A stretch of 14,258 nucleotides of DNA from Gammaproteobacteria bacterium (GCA_016762995.1 JAESUT010000221.1:1-14258), one strand, 5' to 3'. Counted from the stretch's first letter, positions 1 to 6,741 are shown. Translations and numbers: made by a program. The notes: generated by a model not told the origin, from the letters alone.

Positions 1-1
1 G

Positions 2-217
2 GCCGTGGGCGGCGCTGCCTATTTGGTTTCCAAAGCAATCCGCAAAGCAAGAATTGTTGCCTTCGAGGATCTAGGCATGGAGGCTATCCATGAATTCACA
101 GTCGAAGAAATGCCGGTAACTGTAGCGGTAGACGTGAATGGCACATCGGTTCACCAAACCGGTCCGGCAATCTGGAAAAAGAAAATTGCGGAAGAGCATG
201 CCATTGAAGTGAAATAG
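2..217 (+). CDS. Class I fumarate hydratase, C-terminal end (partial)
   Basis: These 71 codons are open at the window edge and match the C-terminal end of the iron-sulfur, class I fumarases that interconvert fumarate and malate in the citric acid cycle. Recognisable family stretches are GGAAYLVSKAIRKA, FEDLGMEAIHEF and MPVTVAVDVNG followed by GTSVHQTGP. The rest of the roughly 500-residue protein, including the cluster cysteines, must lie upstream of base 1, so any in-frame GTG or ATG here is not a real start. The frame ends at TAG 215-217 and looks intact. Part of this segment recurs in decayed form near 2103-2230. The assignment to class I fumarase is firm; whether the gene is fumA- or fumB-like cannot be told from this end. 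Confidence 0.9.
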   Translation, partial: AVGGAAYLVSKAIRKARIVAFEDLGMEAIHEFTVEEMPVTVAVDVNGTSVHQTGPAIWKKKIAEEHAIEVK

Positions 218-343
218 TGGGCTGGAAGCAATGAGGGGCAAAGGAAATATTGGAACACGAAACGCTGGCTGCTAGATTTAATGGATGCGTTGCCCTGAGC
301 AGTTGAATTCATAGCAAAAAGCGGGCGTTTTCAAACGAGGGTA

Positions 344-390
344 GTAGAGCAGAAGTTTGAACACATTCGTGTCGGTGGTTCGACTCCGCA
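344..390 (+). pseudogene. tRNA-Phe-like 3' fragment, degenerate
   Basis: The block has the exact spacing of a tRNA from the 3' side of the D arm to the end of the T arm: GTAGAGCA (344-351), a 17-nt anticodon arm (352-368) with loop TTGAACA and anticodon GAA (359-361), variable loop GTGTC (369-373), and a T arm with loop TTCGACT (379-385). Anticodon GAA and the GTGTC variable loop both fit tRNA-Phe. It is not a working tRNA. Two of five anticodon-stem pairs fail, the outer T-stem pair fails, and I see no matching 5' D-stem, acceptor stem or 3' CCA in place. This could be an attachment-site scar or a relic of a lost tRNA gene. The comparison with tRNA-Phe is from memory, so confidence is moderate. 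Confidence 0.45.
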
Positions 391-392
391 GT

Positions 393-605
393 TCACACTT
401 CCGCCACACTTGTATTGATTCGTCCGTAGTAGTTTTTCCGGAAGTGATTCACTGCAGCTTCTACTTCCTGTTCTTCCGCTTTTAGGTCATCAATTGAAAT
501 AATCAGAAATGGCGTATCGGCAGCCCCTACCGCGCTGAGTGCTTCGGGTTGCTGTTCGTCGCCAAAGTATACAGGCCTGCCTTCCGCACGCTCGAGAACA
601 ACCAA
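393..605 (-). pseudogene. Fragment of KefB/KefC-type K+ efflux antiporter (RCK/TrkA-N domain)
   Basis: The 70-residue frame reads VVLERAEGRPVYFGDEQQPE, then ALSAVGAADTPFLIISIDD. This resembles the NAD-binding RCK_N (TrkA-N) domain of CPA2 antiporters, where a strand ending in a Glu/Asp is followed by a 'V.YGDA...LL..AGA....' stretch and a hydrophobic strand ending in acidic residues. Intact KefB/KefC proteins are about 600 residues with a dozen membrane helices. Here the membrane part, the Rossmann glycine motif and the C-terminal end are missing. The only possible start is TTG at 605 with no Shine-Dalgarno, and an in-frame stop lies 12-15 bases further upstream. It is therefore most likely a decayed remnant. 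It abuts the tRNA-like fragment, which supports a scar made of broken pieces. A small expressed protein is possible but unlikely. Confidence 0.55.
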
Positions 606-1015
606 AGTGTAATGAACTTAAACTACCATTAACACGACAACAGCAATCAAAAGAGGGAGAGGGTTACGCAAAAACAGCTCAAGATTTAGAGTCAAATCCA
701 TGGATATGAAACATGGAAGGGGACACCGGTCATTTAGTAATTTAACGAGTACATTTGGGTTGCGAAAATCTCTTAAGTTATGAAGTAATCAGAGCCCCTT
801 CTCTTGTCCCGTTATTATTTTTCTTTGCGCCACTAAGATTTTTTCGTGTTAGGGCAGGCTAAATACTTTGGCAGAATTCTTGTCCTAGATCAGCTAGCTT
901 GACGATATCAGTTGGGCAGTCTCTCTGAACTGATAGACTAAACATGTAAGGTAGAGATAATATATCACTTAGCTTACTGGCTAGTTATCAACACATTTCA
1001 AGAGGGTTACAATAT
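606..1015. other. Gene-free, AT-rich stretch upstream of the first usp gene
   Basis: No convincing coding frame is seen on either strand over about 410 bases. Two things stand out. A string at 714-735 beginning TGGAAGGGGACACC resembles sequences I associate with the edges of REP-type transposase genes. A perfect 8-bp inverted repeat (906-913 and 928-935) lies about 80 bases before the usp start. The stretch looks more AT-rich than the flanking core genes, in keeping with decayed accessory DNA. Confidence 0.5.
906..935. promoter_or_regulatory. Inverted repeat upstream of usp1 (candidate operator)
   Basis: TATCAGTT (906-913) and AACTGATA (928-935) are perfect 8-bp inverted arms separated by 14 bases. 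The repeat ends 80 bases before the ATG at 1016. The geometry suits a dimeric regulator, but no regulator is identified. It does not fit the FNR/Anr consensus TTGAT-N4-ATCAA that controls many usp genes. The nearby TTGACGATATCAG is only a loose resemblance with the wrong spacing. Confidence 0.3.
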
Positions 1016-1411
1016 ATGTATAAAACTATTCTTTGTGCTATCGAAGCCTCCCCAGAAGGGAAAAAGGTACTAACTAAGGCTTCTCAGCTAGCCGAACTTT
1101 ACGGCAGTGAACTTATGGTGGTGAGCGTTCTCCCCTATACATTGCTCCCGAGTAACCTGCAAAAGAAACTGAAAGATGAGATATCTCCATTGATAGAGAA
1201 AATCATCGCACCTTTTGGTATCCCTAGAAAAAACTGCTATATCAAAGTTGGCAAGCCGTACGCGGTCATCTGCAAAGAAGCTGGCAGAAGGAAAGCTGAC
1301 CTTATTGTTCTTGGAACGCATTCGAAGAAAGGTTTGCAGTCGGCAGTAGGCTCAACAGCTACTGGCGTGGCTAATAATGCTAGATGCGATGTGACTCTAT
1401 TTAGGCTATAG
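1016..1411 (+). CDS. Universal stress protein, UspA family, with degenerate ATP loop
   Basis: This 131-residue single-domain Usp protein is cytoplasmic, with no signal peptide or membrane segment. The family fold is seen in the first strand YKTILCAIEAS (2-12), the strand ADLIVLG (94-100) and the C-terminal CDVTLFRL. Canonical ATP-binding members carry G-2x-G-9x-G-S/T. Here the loop from G100 has Ser103 in place of the second glycine and is one residue shorter before G112-S113. It therefore resembles the non-nucleotide-binding UspA/C/D group more than the ATP-binding group. The ATG is preceded by AAGAGGG at a spacing of 9. It lies 160 bp before a second usp gene on the same strand. Usp proteins protect during starvation or oxygen stress by mechanisms not fully known; the specific role here cannot be told. 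Confidence 0.9.
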   Translation: MYKTILCAIEASPEGKKVLTKASQLAELYGSELMVVSVLPYTLLPSNLQKKLKDEISPLIEKIIAPFGIPRKNCYIKVGKPYAVICKEAGRRKADLIVLGTHSKKGLQSAVGSTATGVANNARCDVTLFRL

Positions 1412-1479
1412 ATCGCAGTGATTCAACAGAGGGTGATAATGAGTTATTCCGAAACGTTGCAGATAGGCTGTCATTTTCA

Positions 1480-1500
1480 GTGATAAGAAAAATTTATCAC
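1480..1500. promoter_or_regulatory. Inverted repeat between the two usp genes (candidate operator)
   Basis: GTGATAA (1480-1486) and TTATCAC (1494-1500) are perfect 7-bp inverted arms around a 7-base AT-rich spacer, 72 bases before the second usp ATG. It is too AT-rich and lacks a T-run, so it is not an intrinsic terminator. A binding site for a dimeric regulator of usp2 is possible. It shares the TGATA/TATCA core with the repeat upstream of usp1, but in the opposite arrangement. Confidence 0.3.
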
Positions 1501-1571
1501 GATATGTAGATATTCCTTTCTGAACAGGGAAACACTAAGCTGTTATTATTTTAAGTACCCTTGGAGAGAAA

Positions 1572-2042
1572 ATGACAGACATTAGCCACATACTTGTTCC
1601 GACTGATGGCTCGGATGGAGCGTTACATGCAGCCGAGCTGGCTGGCAATCTTGCTAGGTCACTAGATGCAAAAGTCACCCTGCTCTATGTACAAGATGAG
1701 GCCCACATTTTGTCAGATGCCTGGGCCGCCAGCAATCTTCCAGTCGGTGGGGCAGATAATTCGAGTTCGGTCGAGAAAGTTCGGAGTTCTCTTGAGAAGT
1801 ATGCGCATGAGAATGAGCTGCCCGCCACTGCAGAGGCGCTCGGTAAGTTAGCAAAAGAGCCAGATGCTGTCGTCACATGGGGACATTCATCGGAAGAAAT
1901 ATGCCGATATGCTAATAATCACAGCGTCGATCTTATCGTGATTGGATCACATGGCCGATCCGGGCTGAAGCGCGCTTTTCTCGGCAGCGTTAGCCAAGCA
2001 GTTGCAAATCAAGCATCCTGCCCTGTTACACTAGTCAAATAA
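1572..2042 (+). CDS. Universal stress protein, ATP-binding type
   Basis: This is a 156-residue single-domain Usp protein. The nucleotide-binding strand and loop begin with HILVPTDGSDGA (6-17). The C-terminal loop G125-S-H-G128, nine residues, then G138-S139 is the complete G-2x-G-9x-G-S motif, so ATP binding is expected. A family-typical ASCPVTLVK end closes the fold. The insertion around residues 48-66, rich in Ala, Gly, Asn and Ser, is the variable loop. The start is ATG 1572 with GGAGAG five bases upstream. It differs clearly in sequence from the preceding usp gene, so the two are not a recent tandem duplication. The pair may act as different Usp classes under one stress response, but each could have its own promoter. 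Confidence 0.93.
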   Translation: MTDISHILVPTDGSDGALHAAELAGNLARSLDAKVTLLYVQDEAHILSDAWAASNLPVGGADNSSSVEKVRSSLEKYAHENELPATAEALGKLAKEPDAVVTWGHSSEEICRYANNHSVDLIVIGSHGRSGLKRAFLGSVSQAVANQASCPVTLVK

Positions 2043-2102
2043 TAGGATGCTAATACGGCTCACATTCGAATACAGAAGAAGTCAATCTCATAGCAGAAAA
2101 CA

Positions 2103-2230
2103 ATGACCGCCCTTAGCGGCGTCTGTACGGCTTTTTGGTTTCCAAAACAATTCGTAAGGCAAAAACCGTAACCTTCGAGGCCCTGGGCATGGAGGCTATC
2201 CATGAGTTCACAGCCGAAGAAATGCCGTTA
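2103..2230 (+). pseudogene. Decayed duplicate of the class I fumarase 3' end
   Basis: Bases 2135-2230 align without gaps to bases 23-118 at an offset of 2112, with 15 mismatches in 96 positions (84% identity). The translations share LVSK.IRKA, then LGMEAIHEFT and EEMP. Upstream the match continues through GCGGCG (2116-2121) but with a net 5-base insertion, which breaks the reading frame, and TAG stands at 2114 in the later frame. The similarity ends at 2227-2230, only two or three bases from the convergent fabY stop codon, so the last 30 or so fumarase codons are absent. Differences fall at all codon positions, consistent with loss of selection. It is a relic of a duplicated or second fumarase gene and not a functional gene. 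Confidence 0.85.
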
Positions 2231-2232
2231 TA

Positions 2233-4152
2233 TCAGTCACACATATCTTCGTAGGGGTTATCGAGTTGTAAGGATATTTCCCGTGTCAGTCCGGCTACGG
2301 AAAGGCTGCCGTCGGCTAGCTCGATAGACTCACTGCCCAGCACATTATGATCGAACTTATAGATCGTACGATTCTCACCTGCCAACGCTGAGTCATCATA
2401 CTCTTGTGAGGCCTGCGCCACGGTTTCATTGAGAGCCTTGTACTTGCTGATCGCCTTCTCTCCGTGCCGTTTTGTTAGCATCTTCTCTACAATATGTGGC
2501 GCGAGTATCGAGGCGCTCGCATTGTTGCCACCGAACCCTTTCGAATTAATGATGACAGCATCCATGGCCTGCTTGCCTACGTCTCGGTGCTTAAGAAGGA
2601 TCTCGATGCTGCGGTGATCAACGTCGTCAGCGATCTCATCTACAGTAAGAATGCCTGGAATAATTCCCTCAGCCCAAACACCAAGACTCGCGGCGATTTG
2701 ATCGCCCGAGGAGGAGGCTAGAGAATGACCGATATAAGATTTCACGGCGGCGACTGGCCAGCCTTGAATGCCGAAGGTCTCAGCTATGCGGTTAATGATA
2801 TGGGATTCGGTCTGTCGGTTCTGTAGCGTGCCGGTGCCGTGTGCTTGCACGTAGCTGCGAGTCGCTAGGCCCTTCTGCCCGATGATGTTTTTCGTAGCCG
2901 CTGCGGCCTTTGCCAACGAGATGTAATTGCCCAAACCTGGGCTGGCTATAGATTTTTTGAAGCCGTCGGCGTTGATAAATACATCGTTAACGCCGCCATA
3001 GATATTGGCACCAAGCTCTAGCGCTAATTCATCGTCGAAAAGCACGATACACTGCGCCGATTCCGCGAGAGTAAATCCGGCGTTGTACCCAAAGGGTCTG
3101 CACGCGCGGCGAAAATCGGGTGTCTCATTCGCTGATAATTTGTCGAGTTGCCGCAAACTAGCGTCATCGGCCAATGCGCCCATTGTAGCAAAACCGTCGA
3201 AGATCTCCGGCACCAAAGGCGCTTCGCTAGTGCCGACGAGAACAACTCTGTGGCTTCCCGATTGTATGTCGCGAATACCCTGGCGAAGGTTGTACAAGAA
3301 TGTGGCGCAGGCAGCCACGTTGGTGCCAGTTGTCCCTAAATTCCCTAACAAATAGGCATTTATGAAGTCAGCTGGCATCTCGGCATAACCTAAGGGAAGT
3401 TGTTTCGAGGTGACTTTCTTGCCGAGTAGGCGTGCCTGCATCATGCCGCCGTAGCCGTTGTAATCGAGTTGGCCCATTCCGCTGCCGGCGTAGACGGCAA
3501 TCTGATCGGCAGCAACATGCTGCTTCACGGTCTCCCAGTCGATGCCCATGGAATTAATCGCATCGGATGCTGCATATACGGTTAGCTGCAATCCCCGTGG
3601 ATGATTTCTTGCAGGATACAAGGCAGCAGGATCAAAGCCCGATGGCAATTGTCCTGCGCTATGTATGGCAATCTCGCGGCTGCATTTCAGCGACACTTCG
3701 AAGTTTTCTGCTGTGCTTATTTGAACTCGACCTTCCAGGTCAGCATCTGAGACCTTCCATCCAGTAGGCAGTGGTGTGGGTAAATCTTTTTTGCGTAAGG
3801 TAAATTTTAGAGCTTGATCCGATGTGGAGCCCAAGGTGGCATTTCTTAGATAGGGCAAGAGGTCAGGCTCGAATAGGTTGTTTTCCAGCCCTCGAATTAG
3901 CGTGCCCTGCTTTAGAGCTGGGCCTAGCTGACTAAGATATTCATCGAGATTGACTTCGACTCCGCTGCCGTCAGTCCATTTACCGCCGCTTTTCTTGAGC
4001 TGTCCAGTAAGTGCCGCGAGACTGTTGTAAGTGGTCTGCACCTGAGACGAGGGCAGGGCATCAATGACCATGCGCCTGTAGCCGTGATGGCCAGAGCTGC
4101 GACCTGCCGCATTGATCCCGCCGAATCCTGTGATCACCGGTAATCTTGCCAT
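2233..4152 (-). CDS. fabY: Beta-ketoacyl-ACP synthase, FabY type
   Basis: The 639-residue protein matches in length and motifs the FabY condensing enzymes described in Pseudomonas aeruginosa. There FabY starts fatty acid synthesis by condensing acetyl-CoA with malonyl-ACP in place of FabH. A divergent N-terminal region (1-180) precedes the thiolase fold. The Cys-His-His triad is visible: Cys282 in NVAACATFLYN, His438 in VQAHGTGTLQ and His476 in KSYIGHSLAS; a glycine-rich GFGGNNAS follows near 550. It is cytoplasmic, with no signal peptide. ATG at 4150-4152 follows AAGGAAAG at a spacing of about 6. It is a single gene, divergent from the beta-lactamase-fold gene (281 bp shared upstream region) and convergent with the fumarase relic. 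I did not see a fabH here, but the window is too small to say the cell lacks one. Confidence 0.92.
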   Translation of the reverse strand: MARLPVITGFGGINAAGRSSGHHGYRRMVIDALPSSQVQTTYNSLAALTGQLKKSGGKWTDGSGVEVNLDEYLSQLGPALKQGTLIRGLENNLFEPDLLPYLRNATLGSTSDQALKFTLRKKDLPTPLPTGWKVSDADLEGRVQISTAENFEVSLKCSREIAIHSAGQLPSGFDPAALYPARNHPRGLQLTVYAASDAINSMGIDWETVKQHVAADQIAVYAGSGMGQLDYNGYGGMMQARLLGKKVTSKQLPLGYAEMPADFINAYLLGNLGTTGTNVAACATFLYNLRQGIRDIQSGSHRVVLVGTSEAPLVPEIFDGFATMGALADDASLRQLDKLSANETPDFRRACRPFGYNAGFTLAESAQCIVLFDDELALELGANIYGGVNDVFINADGFKKSIASPGLGNYISLAKAAAATKNIIGQKGLATRSYVQAHGTGTLQNRQTESHIINRIAETFGIQGWPVAAVKSYIGHSLASSSGDQIAASLGVWAEGIIPGILTVDEIADDVDHRSIEILLKHRDVGKQAMDAVIINSKGFGGNNASASILAPHIVEKMLTKRHGEKAISKYKALNETVAQASQEYDDSALAGENRTIYKFDHNVLGSESIELADGSLSVAGLTREISLQLDNPYEDMCD

Positions 4153-4362
4153 TGTTCTTTCCTTCTGGGGGTCTTGTATTGAGCTTTAGACTGGAAGCAT
4201 AGTAATAAATGCCCCTAGTAAGACTATAGTGGGCTATTCCGTTAAAACTTTAGGCCATATTGGACAGTAGCTAGGTCATAATGGTCAGAAAGTTTTCGCT
4301 AGTAGAAGAATAGGCTACGTGTGGTGGGGGTTATGAGCTGTTCGGCTGCAGTGTTGAACAAC

Positions 4363-4391
4363 TTGCATAAAACCTGTGCCACACATAGCAT
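4363..4391 (+). promoter_or_regulatory. Candidate sigma-70 promoter of the metallo-hydrolase gene
   Basis: TTGCAT (4363-4368) and TAGCAT (4386-4391) are separated by exactly 17 bases, and lie 42 bases before the ATG at 4434. Each hexamer departs from consensus, so this would be a modest promoter. The remainder of the 281-bp space between the divergent genes must also hold the fabY promoter, which I could not place. Confidence 0.35.
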
Positions 4392-4433
4392 GACGGCATA
4401 AAAACCAAACCATCAATATTCCTTGGAGGAATC

Positions 4434-5303
4434 ATGAATATCAAAAAGCTAGCCACCACATGTCTACTGCTGAGCGGAATCAGTGCTGCAGCTACCGTTC
4501 TGGCTCAAAATGATCGATTCGCAAATGTAACTATCGAGACTGTGCCGGTAACTGGCAATATCTCGATGTTGGTTGGATCAGGTGGCAACATTGGTGTGTC
4601 AACAGGTGTTGATGGCATATTGATCATCGATGATCAGTACGCGCCTTTGGCGGCAAAAATCCGTGCAGCTCTTGCGCAATTAGGCTCCGATACGCCGAAG
4701 TTTCTTCTCAATACACACTTTCATGGCGACCACACCGGTGGTAATGCAGACTTCGGTGCGGCGAGTATCATCATCGCTCATGAGAACGTGCGCGGCAGGT
4801 TAGTAGCTGCAGATTCGCCGAGTACAGCTTTACCGGTAATCACCTTCGATGATGATGTCACTGTTCATTTTAATGGCGAGAACATTACGTTGATCCACAT
4901 GCCAAGAGGCCACACCGATACCGATAGTGTCGTGATGTTTGAAGACAGCAACGTCATCCATATGGGTGACCATTTTTTCAATGGTGGCTTTCCCTTCGTC
5001 GACCTAGCTAGCGGTGGCACCGTTCAAGGTTATGTTATTAACTTGGAAAAGGCGCTGTCGTGGATAGACGATGACACGTCGGTGATCCCAGGTCATGGAC
5101 CGCTAGGCACGAAAGCCGATCTGCTAGCTTTTTACAACGTGGTGAAAGACACATCGACGACTATTCGTGTGATGAAATCACAAGGTGTGAGTGTAGAAGA
5201 GGCTGTCGCTGAGGGCTTGGGCGGCGAATACGAATCTTGGGGGCAGGGGTTCATCAACGAACAGCGTTGGATAGAAACTGTCTATGCAAGTTATCCTCGA
5301 TAA
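4434..5303 (+). CDS. Exported metallo-beta-lactamase-fold hydrolase
   Basis: This 289-residue protein has a signal peptide: KK near the N-terminus, a hydrophobic stretch, and a likely cleavage at VLA-Q (24/25), so it probably acts in the periplasm. The dinuclear zinc site of the superfamily is complete: H95-F-H97-G-D99-H100, then His160 in PRGHTDTD, Asp179 in MGDHFF and His221 in IPGHGP. The layout is that of the broad MBL-fold group that includes SoxH-like and quinoprotein-relay proteins, and class B beta-lactamases share it too. The substrate cannot be inferred; a true beta-lactamase is possible but not the default reading. The start follows a strong TGGAGGA at 5-base spacing. The next gene on the strand encodes a peptidoglycan-type peptidase 77 bp later, with a hairpin between them. 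Confidence 0.88.
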   Translation: MNIKKLATTCLLLSGISAAATVLAQNDRFANVTIETVPVTGNISMLVGSGGNIGVSTGVDGILIIDDQYAPLAAKIRAALAQLGSDTPKFLLNTHFHGDHTGGNADFGAASIIIAHENVRGRLVAADSPSTALPVITFDDDVTVHFNGENITLIHMPRGHTDTDSVVMFEDSNVIHMGDHFFNGGFPFVDLASGGTVQGYVINLEKALSWIDDDTSVIPGHGPLGTKADLLAFYNVVKDTSTTIRVMKSQGVSVEEAVAEGLGGEYESWGQGFINEQRWIETVYASYPR

Positions 5304-5345
5304 CTGGAATTCAGCTAGCAAATACCCTTTAGTATTATGGAGCTC

Positions 5346-5370
5346 GCCTCGCCAAAACTTTTGGCGAGGC
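5346..5370 (+). terminator. 12-bp perfect hairpin between the hydrolase and peptidase genes
   Basis: GCCTCGCCAAAA (5346-5357) pairs perfectly with TTTTGGCGAGGC (5359-5370) around a single C. It starts 42 bases after the upstream stop codon. No T-run follows, so it is a weak intrinsic terminator at best. It ends 10 bases before the next ATG, and its 3' arm holds the only GAGG available as a Shine-Dalgarno. It may therefore instead, or also, control translation of the downstream gene. Confidence 0.45.
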
Positions 5371-5380
5371 ATCGCCTCTC

Positions 5381-5917
5381 ATGAACAATAACGACGAAAC
5401 GCAAACAAGATTGAAGCAATTGCACCATGCCTTGGGCATACCGCCTGACTACGCGGTAAGTTGCGCACTCCCATTGTGCCTAGAGCCCGCTTTACTGGTA
5501 GATACAGAACTCGACTTCTATAAACGTCAACAGCGACTAACGCCTGCAGCATTCACTGCGTGGTCAGAAATGCGCGAGGCAGCAACGAGCCAGGGCATCT
5601 CATTGTTCCTGATTTCAGCCTTCCGTGGCTATCAATATCAGCATGATCTCATCGCAGGAAAGTTAGAGAAGGGGCAGGCGATAGATGCCATCCTGCGAGT
5701 GAATGCCGCTCCCGGTTACAGTGAGCATCACAGCGGTCGTGCTGTCGACCTTGGAACGATGGGCTGCGATGCGCTGAGCGAAAATTTTTCTAAAACTGAG
5801 GCGTATCAGTGGCTTACAGAACATTCGGCTAGCTATGGATTCTTCTTGAGTTATCCTATTGCTAACCCCTTCGGCATAGATTTCGAGCCTTGGCACTGGT
5901 GCTATAAAGAAGAATAA
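5381..5917 (+). CDS. M15B peptidase, VanY/LdcB-like D-alanyl-D-alanine (or L,D-) carboxypeptidase
   Basis: This 178-residue zinc peptidase belongs to the VanY/DdcY/LdcB family, which trims the peptide stems of peptidoglycan. The zinc motif S-x-H-x-x-G-x-A-x-D is complete from S114 to D123 (ligands His116, Asp123). The second motif EPWHW supplies catalytic Glu169 and zinc ligand His172. SAFRGYQYQ (79-87) is the usual substrate-pocket stretch. No signal peptide or membrane anchor is seen, so as read it would act in the cytoplasm, perhaps on recycled murein peptides; many relatives are exported. The start ATG 5381 has no free Shine-Dalgarno, only GAGG locked in the hairpin just upstream. Whether it prefers D,D or L,D bonds cannot be decided from these motifs. 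Confidence 0.85.
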   Translation: MNNNDETQTRLKQLHHALGIPPDYAVSCALPLCLEPALLVDTELDFYKRQQRLTPAAFTAWSEMREAATSQGISLFLISAFRGYQYQHDLIAGKLEKGQAIDAILRVNAAPGYSEHHSGRAVDLGTMGCDALSENFSKTEAYQWLTEHSASYGFFLSYPIANPFGIDFEPWHWCYKEE

Positions 5918-5977
5918 ATTTTTAGACAAACGCAAATGAAAGGGGTAATCTAGAAGTCGAACTACTAAGGAGAGGGG

Positions 5978-6205
5978 ATGTTCGAGAACTATCGCCTGGT
6001 GCACTTCCTAAAGCATTATCTAGATACGTCTGTATTTAGCTCCCTTACTCAAGCTCAATTTTCTACTCTTATTCCTAGTTCAATATCTAATTACTATTCG
6101 CTAGCAGCAACTGTTGTTTATTGCATTGCTGTGGCTATTCTCTCGCGCTTGAAAATTGATCGAGAACAAATTCACTACTGTCTAGGAGGGTATTATTTAA
6201 GTTAA
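5978..6205 (+). CDS. Possible small membrane protein, unknown function
   Basis: I do not recognise this 75-residue frame. It has one clear hydrophobic stretch at about residues 39-58 (YYSLAATVVYCIAVAIL), long enough to cross the membrane, followed by a short basic segment. In its favour is a strong AAGGAG five bases before the ATG, in the 60-bp gap after the peptidase gene. Against it are the lack of any known family, an AT-rich composition unlike its neighbours, and the short length. It ends 48 bp before the hpf start. It could be a small inner-membrane protein, or a chance frame in the hpf leader. Confidence 0.4.
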   Translation: MFENYRLVHFLKHYLDTSVFSSLTQAQFSTLIPSSISNYYSLAATVVYCIAVAILSRLKIDREQIHYCLGGYYLS

Positions 6206-6253
6206 GAATGTTTGCAATTCGCCATTTTTGAATGAAATCAGGAGAAGTAATTT

Positions 6254-6694
6254 ATGACTAATGAATTCCAAGTTGTGTATCACAATATAGATCAAACTGA
6301 AGCGATCAGCGACGCCGTACAAAAGCGGATAGACAAGCTGGAGCGTTATTGCGACCATATTATAAAAGGTCGAGTGGTATTGGATTCCCCGCATAACAAT
6401 CACCATAAGGGAAAGGTCTATTCAGTCACATTAGAGATTCATACGCCGGAGTTAGAGGTTCGAGTTAACCAAGATCAACATGACAACCACGCGCATGAAG
6501 ATCTGTATGTCGCAATCCGGGATGCCTTTAACGTGGCAGAGCGACAGTTCAAGTCCATCGACAAAAAGCACAGGGCAACACCGCTGCATCAAGAAATCGA
6601 AACAGTGGCGCCAGAAGCTTCTAATCCGGCTGCGAAGGAAGTGTTGGATGAGGAAGAAGTTATGGCCGAGATCAATAGCGAGGCTGCTGCCTAG
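6254..6694 (+). CDS. Ribosome hibernation-promoting factor, HPF/RaiA family
   Basis: The 146-residue protein has an N-terminal S30AE domain (about 1-105). Family landmarks are FQVVYHNIDQTEAI near the start, KLERYCDHI, the basic-histidine stretch HNNHHKGK (47-54) and HAHEDLYVAIRDAFNVAERQ. Such proteins bind in the decoding region of the 30S subunit and silence ribosomes in stationary phase or stress. The tail (about 115-146) is acidic and Ala/Glu-rich. The dimerising C-terminal domain of long HPF is absent, so this is a short-form relative of HPF or YfiA with an extra tail. GGAG stands about 11 bases before the ATG. A DUF1244 gene follows 47 bp later, and a single terminator ends the pair. Confidence 0.9.
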   Translation: MTNEFQVVYHNIDQTEAISDAVQKRIDKLERYCDHIIKGRVVLDSPHNNHHKGKVYSVTLEIHTPELEVRVNQDQHDNHAHEDLYVAIRDAFNVAERQFKSIDKKHRATPLHQEIETVAPEASNPAAKEVLDEEEVMAEINSEAAA

Positions 6695-6741
6695 GTTGTT
6701 AATTAATCAGGGCGGCAGTCAAAAAGGGCGGTAAAAAGCAC

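Noticed and set aside
899..913. FNR/Anr-like box upstream of usp1
   Set aside because: TTGAC-GAT-ATCAG has a 3-base spacer instead of 4, and both half-sites are off consensus.
3005..3355. Long plus-strand frame inside fabY
   Set aside because: It is antisense to the conserved FabY active-site region, has no ribosome site or family match, and is explained by codon bias of the real gene.
4434..5303. Calling the metallo-hydrolase an antibiotic-resistance beta-lactamase
   Set aside because: The zinc motif is shared by a very broad superfamily, and nothing in the sequence or neighbours points to beta-lactam substrates specifically.
5663..6004. 113-codon minus-strand frame over the peptidase gene
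   Set aside because: It overlaps the conserved M15B motifs on the other strand, and no domain is recognisable.
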